From NCBI RefSeq assembly GCF_036850765.1, contig NC_089495.1, forward strand, positions 194,697,847-194,761,846: DNA of 64,000 nt, read 5' to 3'. Source of the DNA: Saccopteryx bilineata. Its lineage: Eukaryota > Chordata > Mammalia > Chiroptera > Emballonuridae. Both the position numbers and the translations under genes were made by a program. This document shows, piece by piece, positions 1-14,600 of the stretch (position 1 is its first letter; every line of letters starts with the position of its first letter). The notes under the pieces are model-generated. The model was given only the letters and a program-made list of their open reading frames with translations, was not told where the DNA came from and ran no database searches.

Positions 1-1719
<1,719 letters not shown>

Positions 1720-4700
1720 ATGTTGTCCCCGGAAGCCCCGGAAGACGGGCAGGACGGCGGCGATCCTCCCCGGGACCTCCGCAGCGTACTGGTCACCAGC
1801 GTGCTTAACCTCGAACCGCTGGACGAAGATCTCTTCAGGTAGCCGGCCGCATCTGGTCCGCACCCCCTCATTGGGACAGAGGCTCCAGATCTCGACTGCC
1901 GCCACTCTGTAGCCTCCTGCTCATAGTCCTCTAGAAGAGGACGAGCCCGGTGCGACATGCAGGCTCTACCGCGAATGGGAGAGAACTTGTCCTTGGCAGG
2001 GATGTCAGTTGTCTTCGCTGCCTGGGCTTACTTCTTCTCCACGCCGGGTCTGTGCAGCCTCATCCCTAGGAGGCCCTGGCAGTCTGGGCACATACAGTGG
2101 TGACCTGAGATATTTTTCTCAGCAGCCTCGTATGTCCCTGGGAACCAGCTAAAAAGGGCAGCGATTAGTCCCAAGGGCACACAGCTAAACAGGTTTAAAA
2201 TTTATCCTTAGTTCCTCGCATATTCACTATCCTTTTCCTCATACATACCCCGTTCCCGCCACCACCTGTTGAGGTGTGGCAGCTCCGCACTCATTCTGAG
2301 GCCTGGGCCATTTTCTGTTTACATGCCACTTAAATTCTCAACTGCAGCTGGGGATTGGACAGTTTTGGCCTCCAAGTGTCCTACTGGCTTATTGGGAGCT
2401 ATTTTGGGTGTTAACTTCTCTTACTTAGGGAATTCCCCTACTTAGGGAATCACAAGTAACTTCCTGGAGAGCTATTTACAATGGATTATATAAAAATGCT
2501 AAACTTGGGTTGGGCCTTGGAAAACCAGAGACCCAAACCCTTCTGTCCCCACAAGGTTCACGCATAGGGCAAGCCCTTTTCACCTCTGGGGCCTCAGCGT
2601 TCTTGTCTGCACACTGAACGGGTTAAACTTGAAGTCTGAGGTCCCTTTGAGCTCTAAATCTAGTTCTTGGGTTGTCAGAGGTTAGGGGTGTAAGTGGGAG
2701 ACCTTAATGCAGTCAACCCCAGCCCTTGGGGTTCATCTTAATCAGCTCAAGACCTTGAGAGCCTTCTGCCTTATTCTGGTAAGGGCACTGGAAGAAATAC
2801 TAGACTTGGGGTCAACACACCCAGGCACTGCTAAGTAAGGATTAGCAATGTTAAAGCTGTGTGACCTTGCTAACGTCACTTTCCCTGTGATCCCTGTTCT
2901 CATAGTATAAAATGTGAAGGTTGGTTTCTTATCCTAAACCTAAGTCCACCAAGGGTTATACATCTTGAAGGCCTTGAAGATGTATGCTGTGTGCAGAATG
3001 ATGTAAGAATGTTTGGGGAAATGGTCCCATCAGTCCAGGGCTTTTTGCCAGATGCTCCAAAGGATCCCAAAGTCCAATACAGATCTACACTAGAAGCTCA
3101 CTGATGATCATAGGATTCTGCCCAGCCCTGAAGTTTTTCCTGCTTTACCTTTCTCCCCACAGAGGAAGGCATTACTGGGTACCCTTAACTAAGCAGCTGT
3201 TTGGGGGTCAGATCGTGGGCCAGGCCCTGGTGGCTGCAGCCAAATCTGTGAGTGAAGATGTTCATGTGCACTCCCTGCACTGCTATTTTGTACGGGCAGG
3301 TAAGCCACCCCGTCCCTGTTCCCCACCCAGCCCTGGTTGCCTGGCCTTGGGAGGCTGGCCTAAGAGAGGCAGGAGGACAGGGGAGGAGGCAGTGGGAGAG
3401 GGAGAGAGAGTGTGTTAGCTGATCCCCACCCATAGGGCAGCCTGGAGAGGAACAAGGCCTGGGTGGGACCAAGGAGAACCTTAGACCTCACACCTGCTTG
3501 TTATCTGGCCCCACATGACACAAGACTGTGGCTTAACTGCTCCCTGTGGGTTTTTTCTTTTTTATTGTGTCATCCTAGAGCAGGGAGCTGGGGGATAGGC
3601 TGTTCTCTAAAGAGAAGGTTTTTTCTTTTTTAATTTTTTAAATTGATTTTAGTGAGAAAGTCAGGGAGGGAGAGAGCATGCGCGTGAAAGAGGAACATCA
3701 ATCTGTTCCGGTATGTGCCCTGACTGGGGATAGAACTGGCGACTTCTGTGATTCTGGACGATGCTCTTAACCAATTGAGCTATCCAGCTAGAGCTCCCTG
3801 TGGGTGTTTTGTCCATTTTTTTTTAAACAAAGTTTATTTAGAAAGTTACGAGGCCCTGGCCAGTTGGTTCAGTGGTAGAGCGTCGGCCTGGCGTGCAGAA
3901 GTCCTGGGTTCAATTCTCGGCCAGGGCACACAGGAGAAGCGCCCATCTGCTTCTCCACCCCTCCCCTTCTCCTTCCTCTCTGTCTCTCTCTTCCCCTCCC
4001 GCAGCCGAGGCTCCACTGGAACAAAGATGGCCCCGGCGCTGGGGATGGCTCCTTGGCCTCTTCCCCAGGCGCTAGAGTGGCTCTGGTCACAACATAGCGA
4101 CGCCCCCGAGGGGCAGAGCATCACCCCTTGGTGGGCAGAGCGTCGCCCCCTGGTGGGCGTGCCGGGTGGATCCTGGTGGGGCGCATGCGGGAGTCTGTCT
4201 GACTGTCTCTCCCCGTTTCTGGCTTCAGAAAAATACAGAAAAAAAAAAAAAAAAAAAAGAAAGTTACAGAGGTAGAAGAAGTGATCCGTGGAAGAAGTGA
4301 GAAGCCAGCTGGGCTCGAAAATGAGTTACAGAGGCAAAAGAAGGGTCCTTGGAGCTTAGGAGAAAGAAGGGCAGAGGTAGTGGATCTGGGAAAGAAGAAG
4401 GGGTAAGGTGAGGGCACAGTCTAGAAACAGGAAGAGCGGGCCTTGTTAATTCTTGACATACCTTCTGGTGTCAAGTACTGTGCTGGAATCCTCAGAGTGG
4501 TGCTGTAACCTCTGCTGGAGTTTGGAGGGAGGCAGCTTGGCTTGGAGAAGAGAGCACTAGCCTGGCAATCAAGAGACAGTTGGGTCTAGTTTTGGTACGT
4601 ATTTGCCATGCCACGATGAGTGAGGTTACCCCCTCCCTGAAGTTTGGTTCGTTCATCCCAACTGGAAAAAGGAGGGCAGGACGAAGAATGTTTTAGCAAG

Positions 4701-7700
4701 ATGATCTCTACAGCTGCTTATAGTTTAAAGGACCAAGAGAGTAATCTGTTAAAATCGATCCTCTAAAGCATTGACCTGGAAACGCGGAGGTCGCCGGTTC
4801 GAAACCCTGGGCTTGCCTGGTCAAGGCACATATGGGAGTTGATGCTTCCTGCTCCTCCCCCCTTCTCTCTCTGTCTCTCTCCTCTCTCTCCCTCTCTCCT
4901 TTCTAAAATGAATAAATAAAAAATTAAAAAAAAATCGATCCTCTCTTTTGAGAAACAAAAATCTCACTTGCTTTCCCTCCCTTCCCCTCACTCTTAAGGC
5001 AGATGTCCTCAATTTTAAGAGTCACTGTCTTCTGCATAGTCCCATCAGCTAAGAATAATGTATGGAACTTAACAATATCTGATTCATATTAAAACAATAG
5101 TGGGGGCACTGGCTGGTTATCTCAGTCAGTTAGACTGTTGTCCCAAAACACCAAGGTTGCAGGTTTGATCCCAGGTGAGGGCACATATAGGAAGTGACCG
5201 GTGAATGGACAGCTAAGTGGATCAACAAATGCTTCTCTTTTTCTCTCTCTCTCTTTTCCTCTCTCTCTAATACATAATATATGGTGGGGGTTTCTCCTTC
5301 ATTTTACAAATGTAAAATAGTTACAATAGTAAATATATATCTTTTAATAGTACATCCCCATACCCCTCACCGTCATCCTTTTATTGCCAGACCCTCCCTG
5401 ACAGTCATTGCTATAAAGTATTTGAATACTGCCTGACCTGTGGTGGCGCAGTGGATAAAGCGTCGACCTGGAACGCTGAGGTCGCCAGTTCAAAACCCTG
5501 GGCTCGCCGGTCAAGGCATATATGAGAAGCAACTACTACGAGCCAATGCTTCCTGCTCTTGCAGTACTTAGGGCACCAGGATTTGAAGCTGAATTTTTTT
5601 TTTTGTATTTTTCGGAAGCTGGAAACGGGGAGAGACAGTCAGACAGACTCCCGCATGCGCCCAACCGGGACCCACCTGGCACGCCCACTAGGGGCGATGC
5701 TCTGCCCACCAGGGGGCGATGCTCTGCCCCTCCGAGGCGTCGCTCTGTTGCGACCAGAGCCACTCTAGCGCCTGGGGCAGAGGCCAAGGAGCCATCCCCA
5801 GCACCTGGGCCATCCCTGCTCCAATGGAGCCTCGCTGCGGGAGGGGAAGAGAGAGACAGAGAGGAAGGAGAGGGGGAGGGGTGGAGAAGCAGATGGGCGC
5901 TTCTCCTGTGTGCCCTGGCCGGGAATCGAACCCGGGACTTCTGCACGCCAGGCTGACACTCTACCACTGAACCAAACGGCCAGGGCCTTGAAGCTGAATT
6001 TGTGTGACTTCAAGCTCCACACTCCTCCCTCCTGCACTTTTCTATTTTACTCCTGGGAGATCATTTCAAACAAACCGTGGGAGAGCTGCCAGGGCACCCA
6101 TCCCAGGTTCTGGGGGAAGGATCTTCCTTGGAAACTCGCCATCCAGAGTAGCATGAAATGAGCTGTGCCCTTGCTACTGTTTCAAAATCATCATCAGTCA
6201 GTTATGTCCCTTTCTTCTTTTTTCTTTTTCAATTAATTTTTAGAGAGAGGAGAGAGAAAAGCCGATTTGCTGTTGCACTCATTTATGTATCTGTTGTCTT
6301 GTATGTGCGCTGGCTGGGGAGCAGACCTGCACCCTTGGCGTATCGGGACGATGCTCTAACCAGCTGTGCAACCACCAGTCAGGGCTGTGTGTTTTGTTCT
6401 CATCTCTTCCCGGAGGTGCTAGGCCATGGGGCGGGGGTAGCTGGGAATGAACGATGGATGTAAAGAGAGACCAAACGGGAGCCAGCAGCAAGAGCCGCAA
6501 CCCCACAAGGTGGACAGAAAATCATGATGATGCCAGGGCCTGTGGGGCTCCCTCAGGCTCACCGAGGTCCTCATGCCCCCTGCAGGGGACCCAAAGGTGC
6601 CAGTCTTGTACCAGGTGGAGCGGACGCGGACAGGAAGGAGCTTCTCCGTGCGCTCCGTGAAGGCCGTGCAGCACGGCAGGCCCATCTTCATCTGCCAGGC
6701 CTCGTTCCAGCAGGTCCAGCCCAGCCCCGTGCAGCACCAGCTCTCCATGCCCACCGTGCCCCCGCCGGAAGAGCTGCCTGACTACAAGACTGTCATCGAC
6801 CAGTATCTAAGGTGAGAGACCTGGGGGCTCCAGGACAGGGTTCAGACGGCAGTTGCCACCTGTTTGTGGGTCATGGAACCCTTCAGTGCGCCTTGACCAT
6901 TTCAAGACAGACTAGGAAAGAAGATATTGGACTGTATTGTATGCAGTGAGGGTGAGAAACCTTTTGAGAAAAGTTTAGTTTCAATTGTGAGTGTGTTCAT
7001 CATAATCCCTACCTCCTAAAGCTGCTGTGAGGATTAGATAAGAGATGATAAGGCACTGGTGAGTGTCAGTGAATTGTAGTTATGCTGCCATTGACTGAGG
7101 AATAAGCTCAGAGCCTGGTTTGTGGTCAGAGCTCAAAAATATTTGCTGGAAATAAAAAAAAGAAAAATGTTTTCTGAAATGAAAGGAGGACATTGTTCTT
7201 AAAGGTCCCTAAATCTAGAGCTGTGTTATCCAGTAACGAAGCCACTGGCCACATAGGATTATGTTTACTTAACATTAGATGGAACTAATAGTTCTTTTCC
7301 TCTGTAACACTAACCACATTCCAAGCACTCAGTAGCCACATGTGGCTAGTGGCTACCACAGTGGACAGTGCCCATACAGAACATCACATCATTGCAGAAG
7401 GTTCTCTGGACAGGGCTCGATAGCGGTGGAAATGGAAATACTGATCCATACTCGAGGTGCGTGGCGAAGGGGCTTCCCTGGAATGGGCTCTCCTCCCTGG
7501 GGACACAGTGTTCCCAATTGCTTAGGCCGCCCTGGTCGGCAAACTGCAGCTCGCAAGCCACATGCGGCTCTTTGGCCCCTTGAGTGTGGCTCTTCCACAA
7601 AATACCATGTGCGGGCGCTACCTCGATAAGAAACGTACCTCCCTGTATAGTTTAAGTTTAAAAAATTTGGCTCTCAAAAGAAATTTCAATTGTACTGTTG

Positions 7701-10700
7701 ATATTTGGCTCTGTTGACTAATGAGTTTGCCGACCACTGGCTTAGGTTTAAGTAACTCAGTCTAAGCCAGGCAGGCTGATTCCTGAGAGTTTGGAATAGT
7801 GAAGGGATTAAGAGGGTGAACCATGGAGCCGGGCTGCCTGGTTCCAGAGCTGCCTTCTTTACTTCCTGAGCAAGCTACCTGGATTCTGCTTATTTGCTGT
7901 ATCACTGAGGGGTGGTCAGTGCACCAGTCTCATAGGGTTGCTATGAGGAATGAATGACTGAATGTGTGTGAAACTTAGCATGGTGCATATTGGAGGCATG
8001 CCTCATGCTTGTGCTGTGTTGGCTTCATACGGTTACCTTGTTTTCTCCACAATGTTTACTATGAGCTATTACTGTCATTATCCACATTTTTCAAATGAGA
8101 AAATAGTCTCAGGAATTACTAACGCGCACAAGGCCACACGGCTCATAGGAAACGAAGGAGGGCTTCAAACACATGATGCTCCGGCCTGCGGGGAAGGGGA
8201 ACTGTCAGGCTAAGTCCAGACCCCCTGTGGAGGAGTCCCATCTCCTCCCTGAGCAGGGTGTCAGAAGAAACAGTTCAGAAGACAGGCTTCCCCCTCTTGA
8301 GTCTTCCCCAGTTCTTCTCCCCTTTACTTTCAGGGACCCTGCACTTCAAGACAAGTACCGAGTGGGCCTGAAACGAATTGCTGCCCGGGATGTGCCCATT
8401 GAGATCAAGCTGGTCAATCCGTCCGCCCTGAGCCAGTTGCAGAACAGATGTGCTGAGCCCAAACAGATGTTCTGGGTGAGAGCCCAGGGCTATATTGGTA
8501 AGAAGACCCCCTGGACTGGAAGAAAACACTCTCCAGGGGACTGGGCCTGCACCTCACCTGTCCTGTGTGGCCTTGGGCATGTTACTCCCCCTCTCTGGGC
8601 CTATTTCCTCAGCCACGTGATGGGGAAGTTGGCTCAGCTTCTCGCCAGGGCCCTGTCAGGCCTTTGCATGGGGGGAATGGGAGGTGACTGTCATCCTAAT
8701 GTAGGCCCTTTCTGGGAAAGACAAGGCACCTCGCTGTGATTCTTCTCCAAGTCCACTGTGAACCATAAGGTGCCTGTGTGGGAGAACTGGGAAATGAAGA
8801 CTCCGTCTCGCCTCCCTGTTCCGTCACACATACCCCCTGGGCCAGGTGCCCTGCGCCGTGAAGTCTGCATGTCTATGCCCGGCAGCCCCTCTCCCTGACC
8901 TCCCTGCAGGACTTGAGCCGTATTGCCCAGGAGCCCAGGGCTGATGGGGCTGGGACCTGTTGCAGGGGAGGGCGACATCAAGATGCACTGCTGCGTGGCT
9001 GCCTATATCTCGGACTATGCCTTCCTGGGCACTGCATTGCTGCCCCACCAGTGCCAGTATAAGGTGCACTTCATGGTCTCCTTGGACCACTCCATGTGGT
9101 TCCATGCCCCCTTCCGAGCTGACCACTGGATGCTCTATGAGTGCGAGAGCCCCTGGGCTGGTGAGTGTGGGCCACGTGGGACAAGGACTGGCGTTGGGGT
9201 GGCACGGAGCCTGCTTTCTGGGGTGATGCTGTTTTCCACCCATCCTATGGGCCACTGCACAGGTCACTTCTTCTCCTGCCCCGCTAGGCACTGCCCTGCT
9301 AGTGTCTTCAAAAGGACAGGGTGTGGCTGGAGGATGGGACACCTGTTCAGCTCTCAATTTCTGTAACATGGTGGGAATGTGATTCAGAATCCTAGTTCTA
9401 GTCCCAGAATCACTTCAGATTTTCTGTGTGATCTTGGGCAAGTCCCATCTCCTCCCTGAGCCTCAGTTTCCCCATTTACGTAAGTAGAGTTGTATTAGGG
9501 TAGAAGTATCCAAACCTGGTGGCCCATCAGACCACCACTTAGGGGAGCCTTTTCAAAACAGATTCTCAGATTCTGGCTCTGCAGGTCTTGGAAGAAGTCC
9601 AGGAAACTGTATTTTAAAAAGTTCCCTAAGTAATTCTGATTAACCTTGTTGGGGCACTCAACAGTTTCTAAGGGCCCCTCTACTTGGACACCCTTCCTCA
9701 GATAGAGAAACCCAGACTCATTCATTAGTGTCTCGTGTCAGAGCCCTGAGTTTCCAAGGAAGTACTTGGAAATTGGAAATGAAAAGCCTTGCTTTGTAAA
9801 AGAAGGACAAAACTTAAGGGGCTCTTTCTACTCAGGGAAGAGGGACTCTCAAGTACCAACAGCATCACAGTACAGGATCAACAACCTGGAAGTTAGGAGA
9901 CTGGGGTCTGGGTTTGGCCTGATTTTTTAAGAGCAAGTTTATTAAAGCGGAGGCCAGTGAAACAAGGGCCTGGAATGGAAGAGCAACAGGACAGAGTGGG
10001 CGGGGCCGCCTTGCTCTCTGGAAACCTTGTGGGAAAGGAGTGAGCCTGCCCTGGGAGGCTGGAGAAAGGGGGTCTCGGAAAGGTTCGGGCTAAGATAGGC
10101 TGAGCTGCCACTGCCCACTGCTCCTTGGTTGCAAGCTTTGTGGGGACCCTTGGAGCTTAGGAGATGCACACCGGTGGGAAGGGGAAGTCGTGGGCGTGTT
10201 CCCTGGAGGGAGAACACACCTGGCCTGATTATTATTATTTTTTAAAGATTTATTGAGTTTTTTAGAGGAGAGAAAGAGAAAAGGGGCGGGGAACAGGAAG
10301 CATCAACTCATAGTGGTTGCTTTCTCATATGATCCTTGACTGGGGGTAAGTTCGGGGCTTTGAACTCAGCATTCCAGGTTAACCTTTTATCCACTGTGCC
10401 ACCATAGGTTAGGTCAGGCCTGGCCTGATTCTTTTTTTTTTCCCCGGCTTGATTCTTAAGGCCAAGTTCCTGAGCCTCTCTGAACTTCGGGCTCATCATC
10501 TGGAAAAGGAGACAAGCCTTGCTTCACTTGGCTACTTGGAGGACTGAGGGGGCTATACTACATGGAAGGGAAACCAGCAGCTCCCTTCATAATCAGCACA
10601 CTCAGGCCCAAGGCTAGCAAGGGGGAGAAATCTGCGGGGCGGGGGGGCAGACTTCATGCATCTGGTCCTCTCTCCTGACCCCTTTGTACCCTTGGGGTGG

Positions 10701-11182
10701 AGGTACTGGTTTCATTTATTATAAATGGACCTGATGTAATTCCTAATGCAGGCGCCTAGAGGCGACATGGATCTGCTTAGCCAAGCCACTGACAACCTGT
10801 TCGTAGAACTGCCCCCTCTATGATCTTTTTGAGGAAGCAAGGGGATCTGTGAAACTGCTTTTAAACTGTCCAGTGGGGTTGCCCTGGGAGGAGTTGCCTC
10901 CCCAATGACTGACCACACTAGACTCATAAAGGGGCACTTGGAGATTGGGAGTGAGCACAGCACTCAGTGCGCCCCGGTGTGGAGCAGCCCAACTGAAATG
11001 CACCCTTTCACGAAGGCTGTGAAGGAGAGAGAAGTCTGTTCTTACCCTTCTCCTCTCCCACAGGTGGCTCCCGGGGGCTGGTCCGTGGGCAACTGTGGCG
11101 TCGGGATGGGGTCCTGGCAGTCTCCTGTGCCCAGGAGGGCGTGATACGAGTGAAGCCCCAGCACTCGGAAAGCAAGTTGTAG
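1720..11182 (+). CDS. ACOT8: Acyl-CoA thioesterase 8 (peroxisomal), complete
   Basis: Hydrolyses acyl-CoAs to free acid and CoA in peroxisomes, helping end beta-oxidation and bile-acid side-chain processing. Coding exons: 1720-1838, 3163-3299, 6586-6811, 8334-8497, 8966-9160, 11064-11182. All junctions are GT-AG and phases join without a break into 960 nt, 319 aa, the length of human ACOT8. The protein has the TesB double-hotdog fold: N-terminal hotdog with FGGQIVGQALVAAAKSV, C-terminal hotdog with the catalytic triad expected from TesB, here D232 (ISDYAFLG), S254 (VSLDHSMWF) and Q304 (CAQEG). It ends in SKL, a type 1 peroxisomal targeting signal. The start ATG at 1720 begins MLSPEAPEDGQ, like the human protein. 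Introns hold several SINEs and DNA elements listed separately. No disabling change is seen, so the gene looks functional. Confidence 0.96.
3622..3796 (-). mobile_element. SINE-IV, old copy
   Basis: Minus-oriented tRNA-derived SINE in ACOT8 intron 2: AT-rich tail and GAGAGAG run at the left, degraded tRNA-like head (CCAATTGAGCTATCCAGC) at the right. Confidence 0.65.
3853..4258 (+). mobile_element. SINE-I full-length
   Basis: Head with A and B boxes, GC-rich body, A-tail of about 20. Flanked by near-identical target duplications, AGAAAGTTACGAG on the left (3840-3852) and AGAAAGTTACAGAG on the right (from 4259). Confidence 0.85.
4765..4930 (+). mobile_element. SINE-II, 5'-truncated
   Basis: Lacks the first ~30 bases of the tRNA head but has perfect 14-bp flanking duplications AAAATCGATCCTCT (4751-4764 and 4931-4944), so the truncation happened at insertion. 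Confidence 0.85.
5102..5270 (+). mobile_element. SINE-IV
   Basis: Degraded tRNA-like head (GGCTGGTTATCTCAGTCAG) followed by a CT-rich tail in ACOT8 intron 2. Confidence 0.6.
5431..5582 (+). mobile_element. SINE-II, partial, interrupted
   Basis: Good SINE-II head (CTGTGGTGGCGCAGTGGATA) but its tail fades after about 5560; a SINE-I sits just downstream. Confidence 0.65.
5597..5987 (-). mobile_element. SINE-I full-length
   Basis: Reverse-oriented SINE-I with oligo(T) at the left and head at the right. Perfect 14-bp target duplication TTGAAGCTGAATTT at 5583-5596 and 5988-6001. Confidence 0.9.
6222..6386 (-). mobile_element. SINE-IV
   Basis: Reverse SINE-IV in ACOT8 intron 2; AGAGAGAGG run at the left, degraded head ending CCACCAGTCAGGGCT at the right. 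Confidence 0.6.
6980..7095 (+). repeat. MIR-type fragment
   Basis: Matches the MIR 3' half as remembered (GCTGTGAGGATTAGATAAGA and spacing to the tail); old and diverged, in ACOT8 intron 3. Confidence 0.45.
7215..7376 (+). mobile_element. MER5A-like hAT-Charlie fragment
   Basis: Ends are inverted: CCACTGGCCACAT near the left and ATGTGGCTAGTGGCTACC at the right, with an AT-rich middle, as in MER5A/Charlie elements of all placental mammals. Confidence 0.65.
7528..7739. mobile_element. hAT MITE with 8-bp target duplication
   Basis: A 212-bp element with inverted ends GGTCGGCAAACT and AGTTTGCCGACC, flanked by GCTTAGGC (7520-7527) and GCTTAGGT (7740-7747), 7 of 8 matching, the size expected of hAT transposition. 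No coding capacity, hence non-autonomous. In ACOT8 intron 3. Confidence 0.8.
10232..10424 (-). mobile_element. SINE-II
   Basis: Reverse SINE-II in ACOT8 intron 5 flanked by repeats of CCTGGCCTGATT (near 10218 and 10423). Confidence 0.7.
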
Positions 11183-11283
11183 CCAGAGGTACCAGCTTGG
11201 CCTGGGCTTCAAGGTTCTCCCTTCTCCCCCACTCCCGAGGCAGCAGTTGCAATTGAGGGCTGGGCCTTCGATGCTTCACATCC

Positions 11284-11289
11284 AATAAA
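11284..11289 (+). terminator. ACOT8: ACOT8 poly(A) signal
   Basis: AATAAA 102 bp after the ACOT8 stop; the first such hexamer downstream and the only good candidate. Confidence 0.85.
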
Positions 11290-11317
11290 GAGACTGATAC
11301 CACTGGAGCTGCTGGCC

Positions 11318-11323
11318 TTTAAT
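11318..11323 (-). terminator. SNX21: SNX21 candidate poly(A) signal
   Basis: TTTAAT on the plus strand, i.e. ATTAAA in SNX21 orientation, about 340 bp after the SNX21 stop. It lies only ~30 bp from the ACOT8 signal on the other strand, so the two mRNAs probably end within or across the same few dozen bases. Confidence 0.55.
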
Positions 11324-11664
11324 TCCCTGGGCCAGAGGTACAGCCCCCTTCAGCGGGCTGCTTCACTGCTGGAGGCCTGAGGAGAGGGATCGCTGACTCT
11401 GACCTGGGGCACAGCCCCCAGCTGGCCATCAGCTGAAGCAAGTGCATCTGACTCCCTCCTGCCCCATCCCAGGCACCCCCACCAGGCTTCTCCTGAGCCC
11501 CGCTCCACAGAGCACCCATGTTTCCTTAGTCAGCCACAAACTGTGGTGCTGCTAGGTTCCAGCACCACTCTAGCCTCCCGCTGCTGTTCAGTCCTCCTCA
11601 GGCCCCCACCCCTGCCAGCCCTGGGCAGTGCCTCTCCCCAGGGTGGCCTTAATTCTAGGCAAGG

Positions 11665-14600
11665 TTAGTCCAGTACCTCCTTGATGAGCAATTCTTTCAG
11701 ACTGGGGGGTGGCGAGGGAGTCAGGCCTGCCTCCTGCAGGGCCTGGAGCCGTGCCTCTGATTCGCGTTTGTCCAAGCCCAGGCGCCAAGAGAGCCGGACG
11801 TGGGCCTCCAGAAAGGGTGCCAACAAAGGGTGGGAGCTCTTGTCCCCCAGCAGCTGCAGGGCCTTCTCACAGCATGCCCGGGCCTCCCCAGGGTCCTCCA
11901 GCTCCTGGTGGCACACAGCCAGACCAGCCAGGGTCAGCAGAGGGCGATCTAGGCCAGAGGGGGTGCCCAGCTGGGCCTGCAGCTGCCAGGCGTTGGCCCA
12001 GAGCGCCAGAGCCTCCCGATAGAGGCCAGTGCAGGTGAGGCTCTGTGCCCGCTGCAGCTCGGGCAGCACGAAGAAGTCCTGTAGGTCTGGGGCACTGCGC
12101 AACTCGGGGACTGACTGCAGGTGGCTCAGAAACTGCTCAAAGGCCCGGCTGCGGCGGGCAATGGTCTCTGCAGTAAAATTCCGGCGCAGGCGCTTACGGG
12201 GGAAGGAGATGGCAGCCATGGGGCCCCGGAACTGCCGCTGCAGGTTTCGGTGCAACCGCTCAAAGTCTGAGTAGCGTCGAGAGATCTGGGCTGGCTGGCG
12301 ATCTGGTGGCACTGGCCCCATCACGGCGAGGGTGTAGAGCTGCAGGGTGGGTGGGGGTCAGGGCAGGTGCAAGTTGTCCATGGGCCTCTTCCCTCCCCAC
12401 ACCCACACTTCCAGCTCTGTTCCCCCACCTCTTCCCTTCACCCCTGAGACTGGGCCCAGGAAGGTGGGGGCTGCTGAGGCAGCAGGTAGGGAGCCCAGCT
12501 CTTCTTACCTGAGGCTTGTCTGAAATGACCCAGGCCCAAGGCAGCACGGGGAGAGAAAGACAAAGATGAGTTTCAGTGCCTGGACCTGCTGCCCTTTTGC
12601 CCCTTCCAGAAAGTACTGCTTTCCCATGAGGGCAGGGAGCTCTTCTCACAGCCCCTCAGGAAAACCAGGGAGAGCAGAAACCCAGGTGAACTTCTTGTAC
12701 CTCCGAGCCAGCCGCCCAGAACTTTATTCTGCTCTAACACAGCTCCTAGCTCCCTAGCTAGGTAATTCCAATCCAGACCCAGAGGACGGGTCTTCAGACG
12801 TCCCAGGAGTGGTCACTGTGAAAAGTACCCTGGACTCAGACTCAAGTTCTAACCCCAGGACAGCAACTCCCTCATCGTGTGACATCGTTGCAAGGCAGTC
12901 CCCCTCATGAATCTGCTTCCTTGTCTTGTGAATGAAGCGTTGGCCCAGGTCGTTGTTTACGCAGGTGTGGGACGTGTACCAATGTTGGTCCTGAGATTTT
13001 TAGGAGGTATGTGCTGGAGTAAGTAACATCGAATCAGAGGCAGGTGATTTCCCCCTCTAATTCTCCATGAATGTTTCTGACTGCAAATGAGAAGTTCTTT
13101 GGTTTTAAAAAAGCCCTTCAACACTCCTCAGCAATTATTAGAAAAGAGTGAGAAGAACAATCCTAAGGCAGGGCCTTCAGACAACAGCATCCGTGCGGGG
13201 TTTGATGACACCTTTCATACTGGTTTTATTTCCATTGATAGCTTCTGTGTGTGGGACTGAGCTTTTCCACATACAGAGTGCCATCCAGTTGTCTTTTTAA
13301 ATTATTTAAGAAAGAGGTTTAAAGAAAATGTGAAACAGAGAATGGTACAAGTAGTATTTAGACAGGACGAGAATTGTGAAGGTGGCACTGGAATGACCGA
13401 TGTTTGGGGAAACACAGGCGATAACCTTGAAACTTGCCCCAGGTCTGAGAACCCAAATATGGATTCATCTATAAGAACACCAAGCCAGCAGTTTTAAAAC
13501 AAAGGGGGATTAGCAAGCTTTAGATGTTAAAGACATACTAACACCAAGTCCAGATGTTTCCCTCATATCTGTTCTGTGAAACTGCCCATATTATAGTCAC
13601 CTCTGGTCAATTAGGTTTGCTGTTCTCTCCTTTTCTCAAAGATTCCCAGTGTAATTTAACATTAAGGATTAAAAAGTCAAACAGTAAAGAAACTTTAACT
13701 CTTCAATTCTGCATTTCCAAAACATACTAACTACACACTTTTTTTAAGGAACAGTTATTAACATTCCAGGAAACGTATTTTCTGTAGCTCACCAGGAAGA
13801 ACTGGTGTATCATGACCCCTTACGTTTATATGACTTTTATTTTTAATTTTTTGGCACCAAATTATTTTATATCCATTATCTCATCTAATCTTTGTCATGT
13901 CCTCCTACTGTGCCAAGCACTTTCCATCTACTGTTTCATTTAATCACAACAGCACTGCAGGGAAGAAGGCCGTACTCTCACAGCTGAGAAGGCTCAAAAA
14001 TTGCAAAGATGTCCCCTAAGTCAGTGGTCCCCAACCTTTTTTGGACCACAGACCGGTTTAATATCAGAAAATATTTTCACAGACCGGCCTTTAGGGTGGG
14101 ACGGATAAACGTATCACATGACCGAGAAAAGCATCAAGAGTGAGTCTTAGACAGATGTAACAGAGGGAATCTGGTCATTTTTAAAAATAAAACATTGTTC
14201 AGACTTAAATATAAATAAAACGGAAATAATGTAAGTTATTTATTCTTTCTCTGTGGATCAGTACCAAATGGCCCATGGACCGGTACCGGTCCGCGGCCCA
14301 GGGGTTGGGACCACTGCCCTAAGTCACACAGCTTGGAAATGGCCTGGCTGGGATTTGAACCCAAAATGACCTAATTCCAAAGCCAGTGCTCTAACCCCAC
14401 TGGAGAAGTTCAAGCAGGGTTTAGGGTCCCCACCGGACAAGGGAGATGATTTGTTTTCCCAGACACTGACCAAGGCATACTTGGCCATCCTGCTCTATCT
14501 TGTCATTCTCCTCCTAGAGTCACCACCATACTTCCTTGTTTCCCAGCTGCTTTTTTTTTAGAGAGAGAGAGAGAGAAGGACAGATAGGGACAGACAGACA

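Noticed and set aside
3853..3930. tRNA-like A/B boxes, repeated at dozens of places
   Set aside because: These are SINE heads; none folds into an intact tRNA gene with a proper acceptor stem.
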